Positions 29,934 to 41,100 of a stretch of 64,000 nucleotides of DNA are shown here, piece after piece. Below the pieces are notes generated by a model. The model searched no databases, was not told the DNA's origin, and saw only the letters and a program-made list of their open reading frames with translations. Within the stretch, counting starts at the first letter, position 1. Each line of letters opens with the position of its first letter. The translations under genes were made by a program, and so were the position numbers. The stretch is from Cheilinus undulatus (Eukaryota; Chordata; Actinopteri; Labriformes; Labridae). The stretch is taken from NCBI RefSeq assembly GCF_018320785.1, contig NC_054867.1:54167776-54231775 (forward strand), given 5' to 3'.

Positions 29934-30744
29934 AGGGTGCTTTCACATTAATACCAGTAATTTCAAAACCGCGCCACGGCGCAATTCCTCCCCCTCCCCC
30001 TTCCCCCCCGGCTTGCTTTCACACTAGCAACATCGAACCATGCCTGGGCGCACTTGCGTATTTACTTGGTCTGAAACAGCAGGTGGCGATATGCACGTAG
30101 CAGGTTTACAACCCTGCAAAGGAGGGGAAACAAGAAAAAGCTACCATGGCGACCGCTGGGGTCATGACCTGGGTGAAGACCGCTTTTGTTTTGACCTGGC
30201 AAAAAGTCCATTCTGCAGCCATGGATGATTAAAATCACTTTTAAGATGGCAGCAATTTCACTCTTCATATCTGCACATCTACTACAGCTCAGAGGATTAA
30301 ATGGGCTGGCACTGCGCAGATACAGCGGTTTTTGAGGTGACAGGAGACTTTTATTGCATTTGCACCTCCTCTCACTGACTCCTACTTGTGTCCATCTGTA
30401 AGGTGAGTCCTAGCAGACCGTTTATTGACTGGACTCTGATGATTTCCGCCTTTTATTGAGGAAAAATGTGAACAAATTGCAGCGCTGTTGAAAGAAGTTT
30501 AGTTTTTACGATGATGTCATAAAGCTGATATGATGCTCTGTCCCATATCCAAGCGTGGTTGCATTCACAACTCATCTGAACCGTGCCAGAGTCCACTTGA
30601 ATTGCTCCCAAGACCACCTCCCCAAGTGGGCCCAGGCCCGATGCCTAGGTGCGGTTCGTTTGCATTCACACTACCCAAACGAACCGGACTTTGGGCTCAA
30701 GTGCACTCGGATCCGGGACCGGGCCCCTAATGTGAAAGCACCCT
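29934..30744. mobile_element. MITE with AGGGTGCTTTCACATTA inverted ends
   Basis: Perfect 17-bp terminal inverted repeat AGGGTGCTTTCACATTA at 29934 and its complement ending at 30744. The interior is non-coding and GC-richer. Superfamily not determined. Confidence 0.65.
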
Positions 30745-31324
30745 AAAAAAATTAAGCATTTTTTGACCCATGATTGATATAACTGCATGATTTTTTTTTT
30801 TTTTTACTGTTAAACTAAATCCTTTTATTTTCAGAATAGTAAACATTTTACACAATGCTTGATGTAAAAACATAATTTTTTAGACAGTTGTGATGTCCAT
30901 GACATCATGAGATGTTTGGTGTTGTCAGCCTGAGTGTGTGTGTCTGTGGTTGCAGCTCATTGATTGGAGTAATGTCACACACCTGTGCTTAGAGTGAGGA
31001 GGTTATTTAAGCTCCTGCAGTCACAGATTCTCTCTCTGACCTGGCCTCCACACAGGTATACCACACTTGGGTTTAGTTATGTTAGAGTAGGTTTAGTTCA
31101 GTTTGCATTTTACATTTACACACATTATCTTCACTCATAAACATCCTACACTACCAACTCGACTGATTTACACACTTCATGCTGTAAATATTTAATTTGA
31201 TCCTATTTGAAGTAACTTTGAGTAATTTGGTTTAATTTGGCATTTCTGACTCTTTAGTTTGGTTCAATTCAGTTTAATAGTAAACTGCCTAATTTGATTA
31301 TTTGATTTAAATGCTTAATTTAGT

Positions 31325-31953
31325 TTAAAGGTGACATATTTTACCCTTTTAAGACAAGTTTATGTTGTTCTCAGAGGTCCCCAAAACATGCCTGTGAAGT
31401 TTATTGCTGAAAAAACACTTCAGTGTAGGATTTTTGCATGTCTAAAAACCCCTCTGTTTTCAGCCCTTCTCAGAATGAGCTGTTTCTGTGTCTGTGGCTT
31501 CAGGTGGTAGTTAGCTGTCTGACTCCGCCCCCGACCACACCCCTCTCAGGAAATGGATGCAGCACTTGTGATATTACAGACACTTTTTTCCCCCCAAAGT
31601 TTAGACTGGGATTTGAACCATCAATCTCCTAGACTGTAGTCAGCAGGGTAACCCACTGAGCTATCCAGCATCTCAGTTAGTAGCTGAGAGGATCAGTAGA
31701 GGAGGGCGGAGCTTTCCCCCAAGTGGGGGAGGGCCAAGCAGACCTAGGGGCGGGTGCTAAGGGCCCCTGGTGAGGTCACTCGATGTAAAAACTGAGAATG
31801 GCTTGTTTCTGCACACATTTTCTGAAAGGTAGAGAAAGAAGAGTAGAGGGAATGGATTTTTCTGGTACTTTAGGGGATTGTGGACAGACCAGGGACACAT
31901 ATTTGTGTTAGAAAAGCCTGAAAAAGTGATTTTTGCATAATATGTCCCCTTTA
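31325..31953. mobile_element. MITE nested in the solo LTR
   Basis: Ends AAAGGTGACATATTTTACCC and, inverted, AAAGGGGACATATTATGC. It interrupts the LTR between blocks that are contiguous at 47895-47925. It carries a tRNA-like segment. Confidence 0.7.
31606..31670 (-). ncRNA. tRNA-like relic inside the MITE
   Basis: On the minus strand it reads TGGATAGCTCAGTGGGTTA (A box) and, about 40 nt on, TGGTTCAAATCCC (B box and T loop). Length and spacing fit a decayed tRNA or tRNA-derived SINE head. An acceptor stem could not be paired convincingly, so it is not called as a tRNA gene. Confidence 0.45.
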
Positions 31954-32469
31954 ATTTGGTTTGATTTGACAGTAAAGACTTTCTTAAAAACTTTGCCATG
32001 GTGTTGTCTCCCTCCTTTGTTGTGACCAACTGAGCCAGGTCATGACACAGTCATAACTTTTATGTTTGAATGCTATAAGTTTCTTTTTACATTAGACATA
32101 AACGCAGTGAGCAGTCTTCTGTGATTTTCATTAAAATGATAATAATGCTCCTGACCACAGACCTAAAAAAAGCAAAAAATCCTTGATGTTAAACTATCAT
32201 TTTTTAGATAACCAAGCACCAGTTCTGTAACTTTTTTAATGTTTCTATGTAGGTATATTATATTTTGCTATAATGGGTTGGACCTCTCCTAGCTGTCCTC
32301 ACAGGGCCTCCAGCTCCTGTAGCGGGAAAGGCGGTGGTAATCAGAGAAACTGCTGGTTATGGGAAACAGATGTTTCCCATCTGAGAGGCTCAGAACAGAG
32401 CGACCCAGCATAGGAAGTGTAATCAGTTCCCTAACAGCACATTCTTTCTTTGCTTGCCTGCACAGCAAA

Positions 32470-32770
32470 ATCGCCAGTGTTAGATTAACACTGATAGTGT
32501 TAAAACTAACACTAGGAAAGTGTTTATATGTGTCCACACTTTATAGTGTTAATTTAACACTTTTCAAAGTGTTACTCTTTTTTTTTTTAACTGAACCAGT
32601 GTTACTGCAACACTGTATGGTGTTAAAAATTTACACTGGTGAACACTGAGTAGTGTTGACAGTGCTTACACTAGAGTCAGTGTTAAAAAAATCAACTCTA
32701 CTGGACTTCATGTAACTCTGGTGTGATAACATTAGTGAGTGTGTTACAATCAACTCCAGTGGGTATAGAG
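32470..32770. repeat. degenerate array of GTGTTAA / TTAACAC motifs
   Basis: More than fifteen copies of AGTGTTAA, AACACT or close variants in both orientations. The region could fold on itself. Nothing recognised in 32052-32469. Confidence 0.55.
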
Positions 32771-32787
32771 TTTTATCTATTAACTAG

Positions 32788-33290
32788 GGCTGCAAGCAGC
32801 ACTGGAGGGCCCTCGCACCCCAGTGCAACTCGGGGTGTGGCGCAACCGCCACTGTGGGGCAATAGCGGGGTGTAGCGGAACCCATGAAGTGTGTCCAGGG
32901 CGATCCTTATTTGAGCATCATTACGAAAAAAACAGAAATGACCCATTTGCATTACTTCCTGTTGGCAGTGGAGGGCGCATGATGAGCTGTTTTCATGGGG
33001 GCGTGTTCAATGTGATACTGTTGTGTTGCCATAACATTTTGAAGACCACAGAATTATATTCCCCAAAGTTTCATCAGTTGTAAGTGTATAATTGTCCAAA
33101 AAATGGCCTTATTTTGAAATTGGGGCGGAGCTGGTGGACTTTCTGTTGGGATTTTGGCATGGGTCCAAATGGCTTTTTTGTAGCTCTGATGATGATCCAT
33201 ATGCAGAGCAGAAATAATAAGCTTAGGATAAACAGCATATTTTTGGTGATTTTTTTTGTGGCAACCATTAAAATGGAGTTGAAATAAATA
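32788..33290. repeat. dispersed teleost repeat (GGGCTGCAAGCAGC type)
   Basis: It starts AGGGCTGCAAGCAGCACTGG then GGGCCCTCGCACCCC, a phrase I recognise as frequent in fish genomes. It runs into an (AAATA)n tract. No class can be assigned from the sequence. Confidence 0.35.
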
Positions 33291-33324
33291 AATAAATAAA
33301 TAATAATAATAAATAAAAACAAAG

Positions 33325-33395
33325 TCTATCCACTGTCCTTACTCTATCAAATAAAGGCATTAAAAGGCCCAAAAATAAATCTTACAAAAAAAAAC
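33325..33395 (+). repeat. SINE 3' tail fragment
   Basis: CTATCCACTGTCC, then AATAAAGGCATTAAAAGGCC and AAATAAATCTT, match the 3' half of the complete SINE at 62146-62340. The tRNA head is missing. Confidence 0.6.
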
Positions 33396-33399
33396 TTTT

Positions 33400-34010
33400 T
33401 TCATATTTTTTGGGCCATTTTACAACTTCTTTTTGCCACCTTTCCCCACTTTTCCCACCTTTATCCCATTTTTGCCCTTTTTTCACCTTTTGCCCATTTA
33501 AGCCACCTTTCATCATTAAATATACCTTTTTTCCCCAATTTTTTTGCTCATTTTTGCGACACCTTTCTGCCACTTTGATCCCATTTTTTGCCCTTTCTTT
33601 AACCATTTTTTGCCCTGTCTTTAACCATTTTTTGCACTTTTGTCCATGTAAGCTACCTTTTGCCATTAAATACCACTTGTTTCCTTTTTCCCAATTTTTG
33701 CCTCTTCTTTTTCCCATTTTTTCCCATTTTGCCCTTTTTCACATTTTTTTTGCCCCTTTGTGCCCATTTAAACTACCTTTTGCCATTACATACCACTTGT
33801 TTCCTCTTTTTTTTGCCCATTTTTGCCACTCTTGACTGCTTTTTTCTCATTTTAGTCACTTTTCACCCATTTCTACTACTTTCTGAACATTATTCCACTT
33901 TTTCTCCCCATTTTCATCCCTTTTCACCAATTTTTTGCTGCTTTTTGACCATTTTTGCCACCTAGACCTATTTTTAGTGCTACTTCAAGCTGTTTTTGCC
34001 ACTTTTCACC
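33400..34010. repeat. pyrimidine-rich degenerate tandem array
   Basis: Runs of TTTTGCCACTTTT and TTTTGCCCATTT variants with a loose period of 20-30 bp. Long open frames on both strands across it have no protein-like composition and are artefacts. Confidence 0.7.
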
Positions 34011-34059
34011 TCTTAGATTGTGGCTTTTGCAAAGGTATTTTTTTTTTAAATGTGGCTCT

Positions 34060-34257
34060 TTGGTTGAGGGTTGAGTAACGCTGCTCTATAGCATAGTCCC
34101 CATAGTAACTATAAGTCTTTCCATTTTGCTCAGTGCACAGCAGAGGTTCACAAAGCAAATCACCTTTTTTCAGGTTTAAGGTTCCGTGCCTCCCCTGAAG
34201 CTCTTTGGCGCCCCCCAGGGGAGGCCCGCCTCACACTTTGAAAACCACTGGACTAGG
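34060..34257. mobile_element. hAT-type element ends
   Basis: GGTTGAGTAACGCTG (34069-34083) and ACTTTGAAAACCACTG (34235-34250) each look like the right terminus of a hAT/Charlie-type element (reverse complements begin CAGCGTTACTCAAC and CAGTGGTTTTCAAAG). No complete element can be bounded. The pyrimidine array at 33400-34010 may be the body of the first. Confidence 0.4.
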
Positions 34258-34341
34258 GGCACACATTGGACAGTCCAATCAGAACGATACTGAAGCTCAA
34301 ATCTAGAAAGGAGCGTTTCCAAAAACAGGACTGTTGCAGCA

Positions 34342-34767
34342 TCAGGTTAGCCAGTGAAATATTGTGACTCTCTCAGGATTGGAGGAAATTTGACTGAAGG
34401 AAAAAGTTTGCTTTTGTTTCTCCAAATATTTCTTCAATTCAGCATTCTCTTTTCTCAACATGTCATCCTCTATCTCAAGCACCACAAAACTGTTTTTAGC
34501 ACTAGGGCTCTCTGTTGAAGTACTAGGGATCTCTGCAGTGGCAATGTGTAGTTCATCTGTTTCTTCATCATCACCGCTGGTTGTGACCATTTGTTTCTTC
34601 CGTTTTGGGGTATTGCTGAGGTAGCCTGGAAAGGTCTTCCCCTTGTTCCATGCAAATCGTGTTGGCCCAGCAGCTTTGCCATTCGGGAAATGCCAACTGC
34701 TGACCCTTGAGTTGCAGTTTGGGGTAAAGTTTTTGTGCCTGAAAAAGGAAGGGGGGAAGAAAATCAT
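34342..34767 (-). pseudogene. THAP-domain C-terminal half plus coiled coil, fragment
   Basis: A minus-strand acceptor (TTCCTTTTTCAG) leads into an exon encoding NCNSRVSSWHFPNGKAAGP and then TRFAWNKGKTFP. This is the second half of a THAP zinc-finger domain, where VCSxHF is expected; the Cys reads Ser here. It continues with a basic stretch (TPKRKKQ), an acidic Ser/Thr-rich segment and a heptad-like LRKENAELKKYLEKQK coiled coil. The first THAP exon was not found upstream (34770-35700). Likely a remnant of a THAP-containing transposase or a host THAP gene copy. Confidence 0.5.
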
Positions 34768-34769
34768 TA

Positions 34770-36419
34770 ATAATCTATTTAGATTATTTATTCATGTGTA
34801 CAACAATTACAGTGAGGCAATCATTGGCAATGGAAAAACATAAATGTTATACTCCCTTCAACACTATAATTAGTTTGAAATATATAACTTGTTTGTTTGA
34901 TATGTATGGGAAAGAGAAACAAATGTGAAAAGTTAAAAATCTAACAGTGTAGATGGTAACCTATTGTAATAGAATGCAGTGGTAAGAAAATGAGCACATT
35001 TTTAGGAATATATGTAACGTAAGCATGCTTAATCACTTAATTACCCATTTAGATAACCCAAAAATACACAAGATAATGCAGATTGTCTGGTTGTAGCTGA
35101 CATAAAGCTTTCAGTAACTCATCTCTCTTAACAGCCGGGGTAAAGGACTAAACACTACAGCGAAGCTAAGTTGACCCCCACTACACCCTGATTAATACAA
35201 CTGTGGTAGGAAGAAAAGCCTCTTAAAATTCAGAAACACATCGATCCTTGATGAGGAGGACACTTTTGTAGCCAGCTGACAGAGAAAAGTTAAAGTTCTG
35301 TCACGTATGTGACTTTACTGGCATGAGCTAACGTTAGCCTCCGCTAACGTTAGCGCGTTTTAGTCTCCGATCGATTCAAACATCGCGGCACACAACACTG
35401 AGGCATTTTAGATGGTAGGGCGTTTGGACCTGGAAATAGAATTCCAGGGAGCGCTTACGTCACAGCTTAACAACCGCAGATTACATATAAAGTTACAAAT
35501 GTCACAAATATCACTCATCTGTGTGTCATCACCGTTGCTCTGCGCAGAGCGAGAGAAAAGTGAGCCCCGTGAGAAGAAAGCCCCTGAGCACACAGAAGTA
35601 TCTGCCTTTAACCCTTTAGAGGAGGATCCCACAGAGGAATCCTGTGAATTACAACACTTCCCATCCGCTGTGGCCTGGCCTCCTTAGTGTATAACAAAGA
35701 GTGGTCTCACTAACATTAACCTTAGCTGTTCTCCTCAGTGTATACAAAAAAGAGCCACTCACTTATAACTCTAACCTTAGCGAGGATAATGTTGACTATG
35801 TATGGAAAATACTGTGTGTTGTCTTGTAAGCGTGCAACCCATCTGTGTTAAATGCCTTAGCTCTCAACTGTACCATCAGTTCACCAAGCTGACCTAAACC
35901 ATCACTTTCTCTTACAGTGCATTTGTGTTTTAGCCTTAGCAATATTTTACACATATACTGCAATATTCATTTTTCCAACTGTTTAGCTGATTTGATTGCC
36001 GTATTTCTGCAGTATTTGATTTTCATGTAGCACTTGTTACAAACCTCATGTGTCATGTCCATCTCATTCACGCCCTGCTTGCGTTCCTAATGTCCTTCAC
36101 CTGGCGCTGCCATGTTTGTTGTACTAACTTTCTTCTGCTTTATGACCTTCATCACCTCTGCCGACCTCACTTGTCCAAACAATTTGGTTTGTTTTTCCAT
36201 TATCAAAGACTTCAGTTCATATTAGCAATTAATTTGAAAAAATCGGTACTTGTTGGATGAGATGATACGATATATCACCAAACAAAATATCGCAATGCTA
36301 TGTCGTATCGACCCCCCCCACCACCCCTAATAGTTACTATCTTATTTGAGTTGTAACAAATCTGCAAAGTTTTCCCAGAATGCCTTTGGGCATTAAACCT
36401 TCATGCACACTGTTTACTG
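34770..36419. other. spacer without recognised genes
   Basis: Two CTAACGTTAG palindromes at about 35331-35354. Short open frames on both strands around 35410-35690 resemble nothing I know. No splice-supported gene. Confidence 0.4.
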
Positions 36420-36503
36420 TTGCTGTCTTGGCCAGGACACTCTTGAAAAAGAGATTTTTAATCTTAATGAGGTTCTCTCCTGGATAAATAAAGGTTAAAT
36501 AAA
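36420..36503 (+). repeat. LINE 3' end fragment
   Basis: GTCTTGGCCAGGACACTCTT, then ATAAATAAAGGTTAAATAAA and an A-rich tail, as in many fish LINE 3' ends. Confidence 0.55.
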
Positions 36504-36759
36504 AGAAAAAAATAAACTGCACCAGGAGTGAAGTTGCTGTCTGAATTACAGAGGTCCAACCCATAGGGGGCGATGTTACTGTCGCTAATGTCAATGAATG
36601 TTGAATGACACACAGTGACATTCATGAAATATCAACCACTGGTCCAGTGGGTCACTAACAGCCATTGTTACAAACAGTTGCACAAAATAGTCCACCCTAA
36701 GTGAAATGATAACACTTTATCAGTGAGTACTACTGTAAAATACCAAATAATATTCAGGG

Positions 36760-37575
36760 CGTTGATTTGTCTCAATCACTGAGCAGACCAGGCGTTTATT
36801 TGGGACCAGGCGGCTATTTGGAACAGGCGTTTAATTCCTTTCTCACAAAAATCTTGCTTAGCAAAAATTGGAAAAATATGGTAAATTTAATCGAAGTATT
36901 TATTTACACCAGTATGAATATCACTTTTACATTTTTAAGAAAAGATTACAGGACCATAGTTATACTTTTGTCTTCTTCTGTCAACTCAACGCTCTCTAAA
37001 CACTTTAAATACTGGTAAGGAACTAAACAAACACAAAGGTGACGACAGTTTAAAGTTAATGTGGTGCTTTTTATTTTTTCGCTGTACCGGGGCATGGCGC
37101 TGCTATCTCACTTGAGAAAACCAGCAAGGGAGGGGGGTGCCCCAGCCAATGAGGAGGCTAGTACTTGCAGCCAATCAGGCTCAGGTCAGAGGGAGCATTC
37201 CTATTAGCCGCTGTAGCTTCAGCTCAGTGAGAAGTTGATTCAATGGCGGAATCACGGCGGTGTTCGGTCCTGTGTAGAATTTGTTCATGATGATGGAGTG
37301 TTTTCTTGCCTGTGATTGGGCCGTTGGTTTCAGTGGAAAAGCAGAGCAAAATCACTCCACAACGCTTCGCCACGTCAGTATTCAATTCAGCGGACATTCT
37401 CATCCGCGAGGAGGCACGTAAAGAGAGGGGCGGAGCTACGGGGCTCAAACAGTCAAACCATGAGTGGGAGTTGAGAGTTGATTCTATATCTCAGTCACAT
37501 ATCGGAGCTTTGAATTAATTACACCCCACCATTATTTGGAACGGCCATTTATTTGTCAGAATGTACTGCCACCCG
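36760..37575. mobile_element. putative non-autonomous element
   Basis: Left part has GCGTTTATTTGGGACCAGGC and GGCTATTTGG. Right part has ATTATTTGGAACGGCC and ATTTATTTG, similar in inverted orientation. No clear target duplication. Interior GC-rich, non-coding. Confidence 0.3.
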
Positions 37576-37679
37576 GTGGTTGATTGGTGTTTTTCGGTAC
37601 TTAACTTTTTAAGGTAATCAGTTAACTATGATGTTTTGAGTTCTATGAACTTATCGGTGTTTCCAGTGCACAAAACCTC

Positions 37680-38147
37680 TCATTCAAATTAGATGATTCA
37701 TCTGGATGTCATCTTAGATGTATGTCTTGTATGATTCACAATTGTAATGTCTTTATCTCCAGACCCCTAGGAGCCAGGGGCCACTAACAGACAAACCTCT
37801 CATTAAACTGTGAAAAGTATAAACGCATTTATATGACTGGTGACGTTTATTCACTCTGCTACATTTAATTTAGATTAAATGAAGACGTCAAATGTGATTG
37901 TGAACATTTCATGCCTTTTGCTCAAAGTCCACCTTCTCTACATAAAGTACTTCCTCATTACCTACCAACAGTTGTTTATCATGCACCTGTGCTCCAGTAT
38001 CTCAGCAATAAAGCCAGCAAACCACACCAGTGACTTCAGAGAAGAAACTGATCAATAATTAACCTCAGAGAGTTTTTACATACACACAACTCACCTGAAC
38101 CCTCAGTCACCAGCGATCTCACCTGGACCGACGATCTCACCTCAACG
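37680..38147 (+). promoter_or_regulatory. upstream region of gene 4 with TATA-like box
   Basis: Conserved upstream of genes 4, 5 and 6 but not of genes 1-3. It contains CCACCTTCTCTACATAAAG; the TACATAAAG core at about 37939-37947 lies about 208 nt before the ATG and could act as a TATA box. The 5' UTR would include CAGCAATAAAGCCAGCAAAC. Position is inferred from conservation only. Confidence 0.4.
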
Positions 38148-41100
38148 ATGTCATCGACAGCTACAACCATATCGGGTGGCATGGTGGTGGTCACCCAGGT
38201 GTACCCATCTCATCGTCCCCAGGAAGGTCAGCGGGTGTGTCTGGGGACGCAGAGGTTCATCGAGGGATATCCTCTGGCTATCGGGGTGAGTTATTTTATC
38301 GTGAAAATGTGGTTTTATTGTTGAAAATTTTATTCTATTGTGAAAACAGAGATTCAGGTATAAACTTCAATTAACCGCTATGTTTCATTTCTGATTTAAT
38401 TTTTGTGTTAGACAGTAAAAAGTTTCAGAGACATTAAACGAAATGATCAGAGTCCACTGTAGACGTTGATCACATAATAGACATGTTTATGGTCATATCA
38501 GCTGATTGGAGCAGGAGCTCTAATTAAAATCATCTTCATAGATCATGGGACAGTCACCTGATTTACAAAAGAACTTAAATATATTGGATAAAATGTTTTT
38601 TTTGTCACAGTTTAAGTCAGTTTCAGTTTTAAAAAATGTTCCTCTTTTCTACTTCATACATCAGTGTTAACATTTTAAAAAATTGTTTTATTCCGTCTTT
38701 TTTTCTTTACCTTTACACCTTGTTGAACTTCTTCTTTTAAATATACACATGCCATTACATCTTCTTTTGTTTCTACTTCTCTGGAAACCTAAAGCTGAAC
38801 TCTATACTCCCCTCTTTATGTTTAAATTATAAAGTATACAGTATTTAGTTTACATGATAGAGTATATAGTATTTACTTTTCATTTACTGTATGTTTTGTT
38901 CCATTATTCCTGTGATCAACTGTATTACAAGGTATACATTTCAATAAGAGCATATGATATTTTTTTCCTTTTTTCCTCTTCTTCTTCTGTGGTGTCTGCA
39001 GACGGTTCAGATCATGATCGGTGCATTAGTCCTCTTGTCTGGTATCCCTATGGTGATTCGTGCAAACACCATAGGAGTGTACAGTGGTTTCTTTGTGTGG
39101 GGTGCCGGCTTTGTGAGTATTGATATTTTTTTCTTGATTAACCATGAAATTATAATTACTAAAAAACATAAATAAAAGAAAAACTGAATAATTTACTTTG
39201 TAAAATTAAATCCCTTAAAAAAAAAATATTTACATATAAAAAACAAACAGCAAACATCATTAACTATAAAAATCAATAATGAGATCATTATCTAAAAGTT
39301 CTATTAAATTAGAAACCACATTCTTTGAAAATGTAATTAATTAAGTAAACTGTTTATTTCAAATGTTGCTGTTGTTGCAATTTTTCTCTGTTGAGCAGTC
39401 AGTAAACATGGGGGGGGGTTCAAGAGAGCAGAGCCAGCCCCCAGCATTGGGAGACTGGCACCTTTATCCTTGAGCAACGCCCCTCCCCAAGGTATGCTTG
39501 AGCTACGCCTCTGTCTGGGCAGAATTCACGCCCGCACAGGGCGTTGTTTCCAGGCGGTCTTGACATCACACAGGTTTAACTCTTCGTCAGGAAAACTGGC
39601 AGAGTCACCTTTTGTTGCTTTGTATTTACACATGCAGTAAAATCGACACCTTCCTAGCCCTATCGTTTCCCCATGTCTGTAAGAGGATAGGCTTCATACA
39701 AGGAGAACAGTGGGGAGTGTTGGGGGAAAGGAGCTAAAACCCCATTACAGTTGCAGATTAAAAAAAAAAAAAATTCTAAAATGATAACAAAATACAAAAA
39801 AACCTTAAAAATGTCAGAAATTTTAGATGTTCAAAAAGGAAAAAATAAACATATTGTTTTTCATTTTTTTTCTGTAATATATTTTTCTTTTTTTAATCTT
39901 TATCATTTTGTGAGCAGTAAACAAATTCGGGTATGCTTATTGAAATGTTCCATAAAGGGTTTCAGTTTTCCGAATAAACATCTTTTTATCAAAATAAAAT
40001 CAGGTTTTTCCGAGCATCATTCAGTCTAAATAATCGTCTTTTCAACAATCAAACTAATTCTGTGTTAAAGTTCATCGTTTATTCAATGTTGTTTTGTGTC
40101 TCGTTCTCAGTACCTCACCTCCGGCTCGCTCACAGTGGCTGCTGGGAAATCTCTTAGTCGCTGTCTGGTGAGTGACTTCCTGTTTGCCAGAATCCTGTTA
40201 CTTCCTGTGTGTGTTGCTGTCATGTGATTGTTAAAATCATGAGACTCAGTGTAGGATTCCCAGCATGCTTCATTTCACGTCATCTATCTGATAAAATTTT
40301 TTTTTTTTTTTTTTACATAAATTTTTGGGCAGTATTTGGTTTGTTTCTTTGTCTTTTATCACTCTTTCATAGATATTATTGTCCTATCCTGTGCTGTCTG
40401 TTATTTAATCATCTCTGACCTCTAATATAGATATTACTGTTGTACCTGTCTGGCTCTGTCTTTCCTCTCATGTGTCTCCTCTCTTCCAGGTCAACACTGC
40501 GATGGGTTTCAATGTGGTTTCCTCAGTAGCAGCAGTTACCGCCATCATCCTGTACAGTTTTGACGTTGCAGGAGTGATTACTTACTGCTGGGATGACAAC
40601 TGTGGACCATACATGGTAATTTCTTAAAAGTATTTTTAACACCTGCAGGATAATCAGAGCTAAAATACTTAAAAACAGACAGAAATGATAAACAGCTATC
40701 ATCTCTGCATGGTTCCTCTAAATTTCACACACACCTCTGATCAAAGTGATGTTTGACATAAAACAACAACACAAAGAAAACTGGAGGAGGAACAACGTCA
40801 GTGAAACAACAGAAGAGTCAGACAGAGACCAGGGACGAGGACCAGAGGAGGACAAGATTCACAATTATCAACAAGACCAACAGCTGCTGCAACCATACCA
40901 ACATTCATGCCATCTTCATCTTCAACTTCATCATCATCATCATCTTTATCAGTCTTATTTGGGTGTGTTCAGCAGAGCTTTGTCGTCAGCCTCCCCTTGA
41001 TTGTCTAAACAGATTCTGCAGGTCAAACTGATTTTGGTGAATCTGTCTTATATCAGACAATGAGGTGGATTGCAGATGACTCAGGTTCAGCATCTCCAAG

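Larger units (their letters stand above)
30889..32047 (+). mobile_element. solo LTR interrupted by a MITE
   Basis: It begins TGTGATGTCCATGACATC and ends GGTCATGACA, with a 4-bp direct repeat CAGT on both sides (30885-30888, 32048-32051). A second copy at 47476-48000 lacks the 0.6-kb MITE and gives the uninterrupted LTR length of 525 bp. An interior GAGGTTATTTAAGCTCC is a likely LTR TATA region. No internal retroelement genes are attached. Confidence 0.8.

Noticed and set aside
28769-30744. A single 2-kb element spanning both MITEs
   Set aside because: Each has its own distinct inverted ends, and the 0.5 kb between them matches neither.
33410-33965. Long overlapping open frames rich in Phe and Pro (+) and Lys and Gly (-)
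   Set aside because: They are translations of the pyrimidine-rich TTTTGCCACTTTT array; composition is repeat-driven and both strands are open.
35816-35870. THAP-like start MYGKYCVLSCKR on the + strand near 35820
   Set aside because: Too short, no THAP continuation, and opposite in strand to the THAP fragment at 34342-34767.
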